A DNA stretch of 64,000 nt from Batkoa obscura (taxonomy: Eukaryota; Entomophthoromycota; Entomophthoromycetes; Entomophthorales; Batkoaceae), in the NCBI GenBank assembly GCA_030770535.1, contig JASVEC010000039.1:291275-355274 (forward strand), given 5' to 3'. The notes beneath the pieces are model-generated. The model was not told the DNA's origin, made no database searches, and saw only the letters and a list, made by a program, of their open reading frames with translations. Both the position numbers and the translations under genes were made by a program. Below, one piece after another: positions 46,328 through 57,048 of the stretch. Positions within the stretch are counted from its first letter, which is position 1; each line of letters starts with the position of its first letter.

Positions 46328-48801
46328 TCAACAAACTTTTCAGTGTCACCATCATTATAATTATAATTGAGGTGATTAACTTGTTTATTTTTGTTAAAAT
46401 GTTTACTATTGCGAACATTTTTTTCAAAGTAATATTTAAAAATACCATTTTCTGGCTTTGGTTCAATACAATTGACGGCAATATGTCCATGTTCACCACA
46501 GTTCCAGCATCCAGTAAATACTCGAGATTTACGATGGTTGGAGTAGTGCTGTTGTGTAATGGCAAAGCAATGAAGATATTCGTTGTTGTCCGTTTCTTTA
46601 TCTATATGATTAACGTATAGTTTCTTGGATTTAACTTCGCTTTTTGGACTTCCGAGGTATAGCTCTAAAATCTCTATCATCTGAGTAATATTGGTGATAT
46701 TATGATGAGGGTCTAGAAAAAGACGTGCGATGTGACTTGGAAGGTTTCGTTGGAAGGCCAGGCGGAGGTCTGTAACGCTTAACTTCCCACAGGAAATTAA
46801 AGCATTAGCACGATTTTTTACGTTTGCAATGTAATTTTCAAGTTTGCTTTCATCGTCTAGTCGTAAAGATAAAAGGGCTGCCTTTTTTGCTTCCATTTTT
46901 ACATCGGAATCATAGTGATCTATGAATGCCTTTTTAAAAGAGTTCCAGTTACTGCGTAAGTCATCAGGTAGGGTCATACACCAGGAAAGCTCGTTTGTTT
47001 GAAGCTGACCTAAGAGACATTGAGGGCGACACTCGTAGGTCCAATTGTTGGCATCAAGATGAACTTCTAGCGCTTTGATGAAAGTAGTAGCAGTGATTTC
47101 ATTTGGATTGAATAGGAGACTAAAATTAAACTTGGTATTAACGGGTTGGGAGCTTCTCGGATAATTGTGGGGGTATGTTGAGAAGCTATGCGGGTTTAGA
47201 TTGTTACCAGAAGGTCCAGGATGGCCATAATAGGCGTCATGATTATTATGTGATATACCATAGTTATTTTGAACAGGAATCCGCTCGGGTTGTACGTAGT
47301 GAGATGAAGATTGCTCATAGGGTACATGTTGAGTGATTTTTGGAGCAATATATGGCAACTTGTTTTTGTTACTATTGTTAAAAGGATTGTCCAGGTTAAC
47401 TTCAGCATAGGGTTGTACATGAGATCTTATTGGCTCAGCATTAGATCCTGTAGCAGGGTTTCTTGAGTAAATACCATCAGTAGGTGCAGTGGTCATTCTA
47501 GGAAGTAATTGAGGTGGACTTTCTCCTTTCTTGGGTTGATCATCCGGTTGTACCAAGTGAATAGAACCACGATACTTAGGGTTCATTTGATATTCAGTGT
47601 CAAGAATAGATTCTGTGGTACCATCACCTAGATCATACATATTATATCTCGGAACATCTCTATAAGTCGAGAGTCTGGAGTGAGGTGCTGAAACAGCGAT
47701 ACGTTCCTTTCTACAATTACAAGAAGATGCCTTGATTTGGCTGGTATTGGAAGCTACCTTAGTTTGAAGAATAATAAGCTCTTCCTTGGTACTCTGTATA
47801 TTACGCGAAATTTCTTCCCAGTCAGCCGCTGACTGCTCTTTATCTAATCTAATTTGTTCCTTCAAATTATTATTGGAAGTGATGAGCTGGCTAATGGTGG
47901 TCACTTGTTGAGTCAGTTGTACATTACAAGCAGCTAAATCTTGTTCTAAAGCCAAGATTCTGGCATCTTTGGCTGATGCAGACGCAGGGGATTGCTCAAC
48001 ATAGGATAAACGATGATTATACTCGGTGAATCTAGTCATCAACGATCTATTAAGTTCTGCAAAAGTGATTTTCACTTTTCCGTCGATATCTGAGATCCTT
48101 TGAGCAGTATGGTCATTGATCTCAGTGAGGGAAAGGTTGATCTCGTCAGAGATCTTAATGAGTTCGGAATGTAAGGCAGTATCAAGCTGATGCAATTCAG
48201 CCTTGAAGTCTCCTACTTCTCTTGCCAAATCTCTATATACTTCATAACTAACAGTATCATTGAGCCTTTGGTTGAATTCATTAAACTTACTGGTATGGAA
48301 TTCATTTGATGGGGTGATGACATCATTGTTTTGGTTGATGACCATGGAGAGATTATTAACCGTACCTAGAAGCGAGCTTAAAGAGGTAGACAATTCATTA
48401 TTGTGAGTTGAGAGACGGTTGAGTTCACCAACCATCTGGATGAGTTTGTTGTGCAAGAACTCTACTAAATATTGTTGAACGTGGGAAAGGGTAGGTACCG
48501 TTTGGTACTGAGCACGAAAAGTAATTTGGGTACTGGAGCTACTACTTTGGTATTGTCTCCAAGCAGAGAGATCACCATTAAGAACGTGCATAGGAACAGC
48601 TCCATAGGTAACGACCGAGCTTACAACATGAGGAGGTAGGGCAGCTTGATTTAAAGCAGCAGTGTCTATTTCTGGGGTCAGAACACTAGCTTCTTCTTCA
48701 TCACTACTACCCATGTCATATTCAGTGATAGTCAATTGTTGACGGTTATCAAGGAGATATCTTGAGTCAGCAAAATAGGGTATGAGGCTATTGTTGATCA
48801 T
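46300..48801 (-). CDS. gag: gypsy Gag polyprotein
   Basis: 833 residues from ATG at 48801. The N-terminal half is helical and coiled-coil-like (repeated NNELSTSLSSLL-type heptads), followed by a disordered Pro/Asn/Tyr-rich stretch, then a retrotransposon gag capsid-like region (WMTLPDDLRSNWNSFKKAFI-like; LSWCMTLPDDLRSNW) and a CCHC zinc knuckle CWNCGEHGHIAVNC near residue 763. It is longer than a usual Ty3 Gag because of the N-terminal coiled coil. Confidence 0.92.
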   Translation of the reverse strand: MINNSLIPYFADSRYLLDNRQQLTITEYDMGSSDEEEASVLTPEIDTAALNQAALPPHVVSSVVTYGAVPMHVLNGDLSAWRQYQSSSSSTQITFRAQYQTVPTLSHVQQYLVEFLHNKLIQMVGELNRLSTHNNELSTSLSSLLGTVNNLSMVINQNNDVITPSNEFHTSKFNEFNQRLNDTVSYEVYRDLAREVGDFKAELHQLDTALHSELIKISDEINLSLTEINDHTAQRISDIDGKVKITFAELNRSLMTRFTEYNHRLSYVEQSPASASAKDARILALEQDLAACNVQLTQQVTTISQLITSNNNLKEQIRLDKEQSAADWEEISRNIQSTKEELIILQTKVASNTSQIKASSCNCRKERIAVSAPHSRLSTYRDVPRYNMYDLGDGTTESILDTEYQMNPKYRGSIHLVQPDDQPKKGESPPQLLPRMTTAPTDGIYSRNPATGSNAEPIRSHVQPYAEVNLDNPFNNSNKNKLPYIAPKITQHVPYEQSSSHYVQPERIPVQNNYGISHNNHDAYYGHPGPSGNNLNPHSFSTYPHNYPRSSQPVNTKFNFSLLFNPNEITATTFIKALEVHLDANNWTYECRPQCLLGQLQTNELSWCMTLPDDLRSNWNSFKKAFIDHYDSDVKMEAKKAALLSLRLDDESKLENYIANVKNRANALISCGKLSVTDLRLAFQRNLPSHIARLFLDPHHNITNITQMIEILELYLGSPKSEVKSKKLYVNHIDKETDNNEYLHCFAITQQHYSNHRKSRVFTGCWNCGEHGHIAVNCIEPKPENGIFKYYFEKNVRNSKHFNKNKQVNHLNYNYNDGDTEKFVDPNSESKNF
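46306..46312 (-). promoter_or_regulatory. Candidate -1 frameshift heptamer between gag and pol
   Basis: On the minus strand the end of gag reads TCA AAA AAC TTC TAA, so A AAA AAC is in the exact phase of an X XXY YYZ slippery site and lies 3 bases before the gag stop codon. Pol is in the -1 frame. Confidence 0.65.
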
Positions 48802-48919
48802 AGTCTGTGAATTAAGGGGATTGGAGGGTTGGGGTGGTTACGCGGTAAGAACCGTAAAGGAAAGGCTATAAAGGCTACCTAGTGTAGTTATAGGAGCTTT
48901 CCCAGCTATGAGCGCCAAG

Positions 48920-49387
48920 TGTGAAAGTTGATACTTAGTGGCCGAAGTTAAAAGCTACTCTTGCTTAATTAACTTGCCTTGAGTCGAAGGGTCTTAGTTT
49001 ATATAACTAAGGTAGACTTAACTTAATAGAAATAGTATGTAGTAAGCTACAAATTATGTAAAACAAATACAATGGAAGATACTACTATAAAATCTATATC
49101 AGATGTTGTCAGAAAGACTTAGTGACTTTATTAATGATACGTTATCAGGGAGTAATCCAATTAAAAAAAAACCTGGAGTTATCATATTGAAGAATCTCTT
49201 TTATACTCCAATAAATATGGATATTAATACGAGAGGATGTTATTCCTTGCAATATGAAGTTAGAAATTCTCGCAGCAAATCAAAATAAGGGACTCTGACT
49301 TGATTGTATTTGAACTTGAGAACACAGCAACTTAAGTGATTGTTGCGTTATAATCAATCCGAGAGCTAAATAAAGCAATATTTCACA
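48920..49387 (-). repeat. 5' LTR of gypsy copy 2
   Basis: 468 bp, same sequence as the other LTR. Two bases inside the element, TGGCGC (48917-48912, minus strand) is a likely primer-binding site for a tRNA ending in GCGCCA; the tRNA was not identified. Confidence 0.95.
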
Positions 49388-49449
49388 CTGCCATGTTTTT
49401 TGTCTATAATACTTTAATACGAAATATAAAAAAACTTTTTAATATAAAA

Positions 49450-49550
49450 TGGGGATTTACTTTTGTGTTTAAGGGTTTTGCTAACAAATTTTCCGTTCAA
49501 ATAGTGCTTAAAAGATGGAAAAAGTAATGAAGCCAAAGAAGACACCCCCA
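49450..49550 (+). repeat. MITE copy, plus orientation
   Basis: TGGGGATTTACTTTTGTG ... CCGTTCAAATAGTGCTTAAA ... AATGAAGCCAAAGAAGACAC then CCCCA. 62 bp beyond the gypsy LTR; the TA flanks have decayed to AA/TT. Confidence 0.82.
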
Positions 49551-49560
49551 TTTGTTAGTT

Positions 49561-49620
49561 TATAGCCAGTTGATTAAGCTAAAACAGCTTTTAACTTTGA
49601 TTACTAAACATTGAATTTTG
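49561..49620 (+). repeat. Ancient LTR 3'-end fragment of the gypsy family
   Basis: TAGCCAGTTGATTAAGCTAA and AACAGCTTTTAACTTTGATT align with the last 60 bases of the solo LTR at 5312-5668 (GCCAGTTAATTGAGCTAGAA, CTGCCTTTAACTCCAATCAC). Heavily diverged and without the rest of the LTR. Confidence 0.55.
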
Positions 49621-49760
49621 TATTATTAAATATATACTTTATATTAAAGTGTTTTTTAAGGTGTAATTTAATATTATTTTATAAATAGATAACTTTAAAA
49701 CTTTTATTATGATTTTTTGTTAACTTGCTATTATTTATTACAATTTGTTGATTTAATAAA

Positions 49761-49862
49761 TGGGGATGTATTTTTGTGTTTAAGAATTTTACTAACAAAT
49801 TTTCCGCTTTAAATAGTACTTAAAAAGTGGAAAAAGTAATGAAGTCAAAAAAAACGTTCCCA
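49761..49862 (+). repeat. MITE copy, plus orientation
   Basis: TGGGGATGTATTTTTGTG, TTTAAGAATTTTACTAACAA, CCGCTTTAAATAGTACTTAA and AATGAAGTCAAAAAAAACG; the right terminus is partly eroded (TTCCCA). Confidence 0.82.
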
Positions 49863-49926
49863 AATTTTAAAATAATGTATAATAAAAATATAGTTATATT
49901 AGCTATTTTAAATTAAAACTTTAATA

Positions 49927-50024
49927 TGGGGATGTGTTTTTTTGTTCAAGAATTTTGCTACAATCTTTCCACTCAAATAGCGCTTAAAAATAGAAAAATA
50001 ATGAAACCAAAAAAAACAGCCCCA
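49927..50024 (+). repeat. MITE copy, plus orientation
   Basis: TA+TGGGGATGTGTTTTTTTG ... CCACTCAAATAGCGCTTAAA ... AATGAAACCAAAAAAAACAG then CCCCA+TA. Both ends and the TA duplication are intact. Confidence 0.85.
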
Positions 50025-51832
50025 TATAACATCTTTAATTAAATAAGCTGATTGATTATTTAAAAAAATAAAATAAAAAATTTAATCTTATCCTCACGGT
50101 TCTTTTAACTACCACTTCTATAATTTTTTAATTTTTTGTGCAATGTAAATTAAAAAATAATAAACATAAACAAAAAACATTTAGTATTATTTTACTGCTT
50201 ATACATTCCGAACTACTATTATGTTTAGCTGGGTTAATTTAAAAGCTTGGTTCAATTTTCATCCAGTTTAGATTTTTAGTAAGTTGCAAATTAAGCACAA
50301 AGTGCTATAAAACTAGTTGCTTTTTTGTCTAGTTTTAAAATTACTGCATGGTAATATTTTTTCATTTGGTATTTAAAAAGGTTCAAAAATTATACTATAC
50401 AAAAAAAGGACAAAAAAAGTAGATTGGTAAATTTTATTGTTAGTTTTAATCAAGTTTTCAAACCTACTTAACTATTAAATCAATTTATTTTTAGTTGTTT
50501 TATTAATAGCTGCTGCTAAATATATATTTTACACGGATATTATCATACTACTGCTGTAACCCGATTGCGACCTAGCTAACTGTTCATTTAACAAGGATAT
50601 TTGTTAAAATCCATCTAAAAGCTAAAATCCACATTTAAAAAAACTAAACAAGCAATCGATTAGCTCTAAAAATCCCCACAAATTAAGTCACAGTAGAGTT
50701 ACAATAGAAATATTCTTAAATCCAAAATAAAAGCCAGGTCTAAATCTGATTGGCTAGAATAGTCAGAACATTCTTTTTATTATTTTTAATAGTAATGTTT
50801 AATATACAATTGATATCTAATATTGTACTTACTACTCATAGCTTAAACTAAAACTATTGTTTTCTAGTGCAAATATTCAATACATTGTTGTTTGCATAAT
50901 CAATTATTATGTTACTATATTATATTTAATACAAAATAGCTGTAATAAATTGGAATAATTGATTTTTCACATTTAAAGTAAATGTTTTATTAAATCAATT
51001 TTTTTAATTCTTTTCGTTATTATAATATTCCTTAAGCAATCATTTTTAAAATATTATTCTATTGTTTATAATAATTTTATAATACTACATCATATGAAAT
51101 CAGTACTACAAAATAACTTTTTCAGTTTGTAGCCCTTAATTAAATTAAAATTAAAGACTTCAAAGCTTACTTGATTGGTTATTACTCAAATTTAAATTGC
51201 CACAAAACCCTCCAATTTCAAGTTATTTTTATCTTAAACTGGGGCTTTAAAGTCTTCATATGTACATACCTCAACACTTATACTTGGTAAGAGTCAAATG
51301 AACTACTCAATAAGTTGACAGAGATTCGTGATAATAAATCTACTTGATTGGATGCTACTTAATGAAATACTAGGTTAGAAGGAATACATTTTCTAATTCC
51401 AAAAAAGTTCTATTTAATCTTTTAAGCCAATAAAAGAGGCTCAAATCAATAGAGAGTATCGAATAACACTTTTAGATGGAAGAATTATCTACCAATCAAA
51501 GGATCTAAATCATTTCAAGGCCAGAAATGGAAGAACTTGGATGGTTTCAATTAATTATGATCTGGTTGAATTAACCCAAAAGAAAATGAAAATATTTTCT
51601 CTACTATTTTAATTAATATTTTCAAAAAAAAGTTATAACTACTAAAGCTACCAACTTAAACAAGTTTCATCTAGCGAACAACTTAGTATACGATTAAAAG
51701 AACTCGAACGTTCTATTACCAATTAACTTATCAGCTTATGGTGCATAGCACCCTTAATTTACGATCAACCTAATCTTATAACCCCTCAATATATTCAACT
51801 AATTTACCAACTTATTATTACTTAATTATTTT
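50025..51832. other. AT-rich spacer upstream of the surface-protein gene
   Basis: About 1.8 kb. Most of it is featureless. A plus-strand stretch at about 51436-51612 reads as a short protein-like ORF without a Met (REYRITLLDGRIIYQSKDLN, HFKARNGRTWMVSINYD), and another at 51650-51790; these may be remnants of a decayed gene. Confidence 0.4.
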
Positions 51833-53231
51833 ATGGAAAGCAACAATAAACTACTGGCTGGTAAAAAGATATCCAAGAATTCATTCAACGTTTTCAAGTT
51901 CATCTCCATACTATTAATATTACCTTTCTTTTTTGGTAAGTAAATAGTAGTTGAGTGAGGAATATGGGGATACTTTTATATAAGCAAAAAAAGCTATGAT
52001 TATAGATCATTATCTTATCTTCCTATTTCCGAACCATTGTATTTGCAAAGCACTCAGAACAAATAATAACTTTTTGTCCTTTAGGTAATGTCTCGGCAAT
52101 ATCAAAATCACAAAGCGATTGTAGACCCGGATACTTATTCTGTGACTACTATGGTTGTATAGAATCACCTTTCTGTCCAGAAGGTAATTTTTAAGCCCAA
52201 GATTTGTACAAACTTATTCTAAATGGATTTTATTTAGCATGCGAGAATTTGAAAACTGAGTTTTTGTGCGGAAACACAAGAGGTGAAAACAAATGCTCTT
52301 GGGATGGAAAGGGATGTAGTAGAGGTATTTCAAGAATATAAAAGTTAGACAAGGAATTAACCTAGTTTATTAGATGTAAAATGTAGCACTGATGCACTTA
52401 CTTGCGCATCGACAGATTCAAATTGTAGATATTGTGGTGCATTTAAATGCTTGCCTAAATCTTATGCAGAATGTCCTCAAAGTAATAGACTATTTCGCTT
52501 TCAGTTATAATCATTCTAACTCATTTAAAGGCTGCGAACTTTACACTGATGAAAATAAATGTAAAGGAGCTCCTAACGTTGGACCACTGTCGTGTGCTTG
52601 GTCAGACGGAAGATGTTCATGTAAGCAACTATCGATATGTATAATGATAGAAATCTAATATTATTTAGTCAACGATAAAGAAAAATCATCAACAAGCATT
52701 CCCGACAAAGCTACTCCTACTCCTACTTCTAGTTCAAAAGAAACAGATAATTCAACTAAAACAAGTGAATCTAAGTCTCAACCAAGCCCTACTTCCAAAG
52801 ATGATGAAAAAAATTTAGATAAAGATAATGGAAAGGGCCCCAAAACAGACCCTGGTAAAAAATCAGATGCCAACTCAAATGATAAAAATGATCCTTCTAA
52901 AACAAGAAAACCAACCTCAACTCCTACTGAAACCGACGACCCAAATTTTGGGAATACTTCGACTGGAGTTTCAAGATCTGGTGCTATAGGAATAGGTGTA
53001 GGTGTATCACTTGGGTTGATAGGGTTAGCAGGCATTTTAATGCTTATCTGGCATCGCCGTAAAGAGCGTATGAAGACTCAAGTAACAAATACCAACATGG
53101 GACGACACAATACAATGTATCGACCACAATCCTTTTTAAAAGCAGTTAAGTCAGTGGTTAATGATAATCAAAGACAATTTGATGCAGCAGAACCATTATC
53201 ACCACTACCACCAGCGGTCAATAGGTCTTAA
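51833..53231 (+). CDS. Cys-rich single-pass cell-surface protein
   Basis: Six exons: 51833-51935, 52085-52183, 52238-52324, 52374-52481, 52531-52620 and 52669-53231, giving 349 residues. Exon 1 encodes a basic start and a hydrophobic signal sequence (FKFISILLILPFFFG). Exons 2-5 each encode one small Cys-rich module (4, 4, 6 and 4 Cys). Exon 6 encodes a Ser/Thr/Pro/Lys-rich stalk (TPTPTSSSKETDNSTKTS), a membrane helix (GAIGIGVGVSLGLIGLAGIL at about residues 268-290), a stop-transfer WHRRKERMK and a 60-residue cytoplasmic tail with SPLPPAV. The layout (signal, Cys-rich, Ser/Thr-rich stalk, TM, short tail) resembles fungal wall-stress sensors, but no known sensor domain is recognised. All five introns are in phase 1. 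Confidence 0.82.
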
Positions 53232-53850
53232 ATTGCTTTTAATAAATTTACATCCTAACGTCTCCCCAGACTCGATATTTTTGATGATATTAGTTAGCCC
53301 AATTCTTTTATCAATCATCTACCCAGTCGCCAGTTTCTACTCATATGTAAATTTTCTTTTCTCAGGTTAAAGTTAGCTTAATTTTAATCCATTTTACCTC
53401 CCACCCCACCTTTACCAATAAGAAAAACCAAATGATTTTAAATAATATACTAATCTTAATCAAGTGCTAGTTTTTATTATTTTAAAATACTAATTAATGT
53501 TTTTTATGATCTACCGTTTTATAGTATTTATTAAATACTAGAACTATTATCTTTTATTAGTGTTTTAGTTTAATTTTTTATTTAATGTTCCGTTTCTCGT
53601 TTTCATATTACGTTGAAAAAATATACTTTTTGCATATTTTTTATGCCTAAATACTATGATATTTAAAAAAGCTAAATTTTCAGAGGTACTCTAATTTATT
53701 ATGATTTTAGCCTTTAGTCTAACAAACTTTGGAGCATTAAGAGTCAATTTATGGGATCTTTAACCGAGACAAAGAAATTCTTAAAAACTTAAAGATTGAA
53801 CGTGGCTCAAAAACAATAAAATCATTTTATATATAAATAGAACAGAAGTA
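53232..53850. other. AT-rich spacer
   Basis: About 620 bp between two plus-strand genes; nothing recognised. It must contain the eIF3j promoter. Confidence 0.45.
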
Positions 53851-54889
53851 ATGTCTGATTGGGGTAATTACAGATGATAATATTATTTAAAACAAACTTG
53901 TAACAATTTTTATATAGACGCTAGTGATATTGAAGAACCACAAATTGTAATTCCTAAGAAAAAGCAATGGGAAGATGAAGATGCAGATGATGGCATCAAG
54001 GTAAGTAAATGAATTTAAAATTAAAAGTGTAAACTAATGTTTATATAAAAAATAAAGGATTCATGGGAAGAATCAGATGAAGAAAAACCTGTAGTCGAGG
54101 TAAAGAAGAAGGTACCTTTAGCACAAAAAATAGCCGAAAGAGAGGCTAGATTAAAGGAAGAAAAAGAAAGAAAAGCTTTAGAATCAGTAAGTTTTAATTT
54201 CAATTAATATTAGACTGTAAAATTAATATGTAAAGAAAAGTGAAAAGGACCTTACAGCTGAAGAATTAAAACAAAGAAGAGAGCAACAAAAGAGGTTACA
54301 AGAAGAAGCTGACTTACAAAATGCTGCTGACTTATTTGGTGATCTTAACTTGGAAGGTAATATATTAGTGTAAGGCATCCTTCTAATACTTAATTAATTG
54401 TAGATGCAAAAGCAGCGGAAAGTGCTGCTAGTCCATCAGCAATCCCAGTTGCATTAATGCAAGAAAAAACTCCTAAGACAAAAGCTGAGTTTGATAACTT
54501 TGCTAAAGAGATTAGTGAATATATATTAAAAAACAAAGTAATTTATATAATCAATGAATGTAATTCAGAAGTGCTAACTTTTTTGAAAGGCTAACCGAAA
54601 CTATGGTGGTATGATTGAAACTTTAGTTAGAAACATTTGTGAACCCCTCAAAGACGTTGAGTTAAGAAAAATTTCTAGTGCACTCACAGCGTCTGCTAAC
54701 GATAAGCAAAGAGCCGCTAAAGAGGCCCTCAAAGGAAAGAAGAAAGGTAGGATAAACAAAATTAGTTAGCAAAATGGTATTAAGTTATTTTTAGGTGCTA
54801 AAAAATCCAACGTTAAAGTAGAAGCTGATACAGTAGAGATGACTCGAGGACCAGCATATGATGATGATGATTTTGATGATTTTATGTAA
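53851..54889 (+). CDS. Translation initiation factor eIF3 subunit j (Hcr1)
   Basis: Seven exons: 53851-53863 (13 nt), 53918-54000, 54058-54186, 54236-54356, 54404-54537, 54590-54746 and 54795-54889, giving 243 residues. The acidic N-terminus (MSDWDASDIEEPQ, KKKQWEDEDADDGIKDSWEE) is the eIF3b-binding part with its conserved Trp residues. The middle is basic and helical (LAQKIAEREARLKEEKERK). The C-terminal half has AADLFGDLNLE, FDNFAKEISEYI, GMIETLVRNICEPLKDVELR and the acidic end YDDDDFDDFM, all hallmarks of eIF3j. It promotes 40S recruitment, scanning control and ribosome recycling. Confidence 0.95.
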
Positions 54890-55109
54890 ATTTTAAATGG
54901 TTTATTTACACAAAGCTTTATTTTCAACATTAAAGTCTGTTAAAAAGTAATTCATTTTTTAAAAATTAAACCTAAAAATTATGCATAGAAACTTTAAATT
55001 TACTTTAGTTATAAATAGGCATTTAACTTTATTAAAATAAATAAATTTATGAAATTCAATCTTCTATTATAAATACATCTAGTTTACAAATAAACTCTCC
55101 TTTTTCTCT

Positions 55110-56621
55110 TCATTGATAGCCTAAGTAGGCATCTTCGGTTGCTGCTACAGCTAATATTTCTTTACTAGTATCTGGAACTCTTTGGTTATATAAACTTAAA
55201 TGCGAATATTTTATAGGCGATGGTGGTAAATCAAAAGAACAAAAAGTAGATTCAAAAGATTCTACTGCTCTGAGAGTAAATACAACTCTAATATTCTTAT
55301 AAAGGTATAATTTACCTTCAGAATCTGAAGCAAATTGTAAATGGATCGCATGTCTAAGAATATTAGGATGTCTGACTTTAGACACATATGTTTTATGTCT
55401 TAAAAAAGTTTTATGGCAGTTTGGAATATCTTTAAAATCATAAGGTACTAAAAATAAATGAATTGCTGTTGAACAAGAATTTTTAAGAATAATTTGAAGC
55501 TTTCCTTCTTTAGGTATTTGTAATCTATCTTGAAAATCTTCTCCAAGGTTAATATCTCCCACATAGGGACTTGAAGTTTCTTCATCATGCTGATAAAAAG
55601 TGGGTGAAAAAGGAAAGGTGACATGGGGTGTAATATTGTTTCTAAATGAAGCCCCAATTTTGGCTGTAAAGCCATTAATAGGTTTAGAAGGAAAAGATGA
55701 CATACGTCCACTAAGTAAACTTTGTTCATAACTTCCTACCAAGGCTTCGCTACAGCTACTTTTTTTGGCTCTATTAATAAATGAAAATCCTGCTGGGGAT
55801 GGTGTAAAAGAAGTAAAATCTGGGATTGGAGAGCTGGGTCTAAATTTACATTTATTTTCTTTTGCTGTTGGTATATTAATAGGTGGTGATACAGCTGGTT
55901 TAATAGTAAATTTTGAAGTATCGATTTTTTCATATTCATTTTCATGGTTTACTTCTAGTTGAACCAAATGTCTCTTTTTTGAAATAAGGTTGGTAAATTC
56001 ATGCTTAATATTTTTAAATGGCAAAATTATATCATTATTAAATTTCAACTCATAATTTAGTTGATCTTTAATATAGTTGCTTTTAAATATTTTTTTGGAT
56101 ATAGGCATCCCTTTTATAAAATAGTAAACAGATTTATAATATAACGCCGCTTCACTTGAACGAAAATGCTTTTGCTCTGATATCGATTTACTAATAAAAA
56201 TTAGTTCAACGTTAAAAAATAAAAATTGTCTTTATACCTATTACCAGTATCCAATTTATCGTAATTTAAATACCAAATTTCTACTGGTGTTTTATTTCCA
56301 TTCGCATCTTTTAAATTTATTACTAAATAAACATTGAACTTGGTTTTAATTCCATTTTGTCGCAAGACAGATTCAAACTCTTCCTAAAGTTAATCTTAAT
56401 ATATTATCATATAGCTTTAGCAATATGGCCTACTTTGATACTATCTTGAGTTGGTACTTTTGATACTCGGTTTTTTAAAATCAATGAGATTAAACCGTGG
56501 TATAAATCAAGTATCTCTTCCGAGTAGTTGATCTTTTTTTTGGATTCTATTATTCATTTAGTATCTACAATTGCTAGTTGATCATTATTTTACCTCTATT
56601 AACTATATAACTAACAGGCAT
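55110..56621 (-). CDS. Atos-family (FAM214-like) protein
   Basis: Four exons: 56594-56621, 56434-56546, 56238-56383 and 55110-56190, giving 455 residues. The C-terminal half has both Atos domains: the DUF4210-type block GSYEQSLLSGRMSSFPSKPI, NGFTAKIGASFRNN, PHVTFPFSPTFY, and the chromosome-segregation-type block SPYVGDINL, LQIPKEGKLQIILKN, FLVPYDFKDIPNCHKTFLRH, RHAIHLQFASD and LYLYKNIRVVFTLR. Human ATOSA/ATOSB and Drosophila Atossa (a regulator of macrophage metabolism) share these; a fission yeast relative is linked to meiotic chromosome segregation. The N-terminal ~150 residues (ILDLYHGLISLILKNRV, VEIWYLNYDKL, ALYYKSVYYFIKGMP) look like a separate folded domain, with some likeness to HORMA domains such as Atg13. 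Confidence 0.87.
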
Positions 56622-57048
56622 AATAATAAAACAACAATAAAACAACAATTAAACTGACAACTTAAAAAAGATAAAATTGATTGTTTTTAAATTGGTTAAT
56701 TTATTTACTCATTTTAAGCTTAGATTGTGTTATGAGTCATAAAAATTAGACTTTAGCTATTTTCCCCTCTCTTCTTATGAATTAATTTCATTTATGGCTT
56801 AAATATTCTTTTATAAATTGATAGTCATTTATTTTTTATTAAGGTATTCTTTGGTATTATTTAATACTTCTAATTTTATTTCAACACCCCAAAGTGTTGT
56901 ATCTATTTCTGATTAGTATACAATCTCATTACCTATAAAAATATAATATGTATTTATTTTTAGTATCCAAATTATTAAAATACTAAAAATCTAGATTTAG
57001 TTAGTTATAAATATTAAACAAAATAAAAAATCAATATAAATAACCAAG
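56622..57048. other. AT-rich spacer
   Basis: About 430 bp, nothing recognised; should hold the Atos-gene promoter on its left side. Confidence 0.45.

Larger units (their letters stand above)
41736..49387 (-). mobile_element. Ty3/gypsy LTR retrotransposon, copy 2, complete
   Basis: 7,652 bp with two 468-bp LTRs (41736-42203 and 48920-49387) that read identically, gag, pol, a primer-binding-site candidate and a polypurine tract. The element runs on the minus strand. The copy looks whole, with no evident breaks, and matching LTRs point to a very recent insertion. The bases directly outside the LTRs (TAAGG on the left, CTGCC on the right) do not form a target-site duplication. Confidence 0.96.

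Noticed and set aside
46284-46565. Third-frame ORF across the gag-pol overlap
   Set aside because: No Gag or Pol features; it overlaps the zinc knuckle of gag in another frame.
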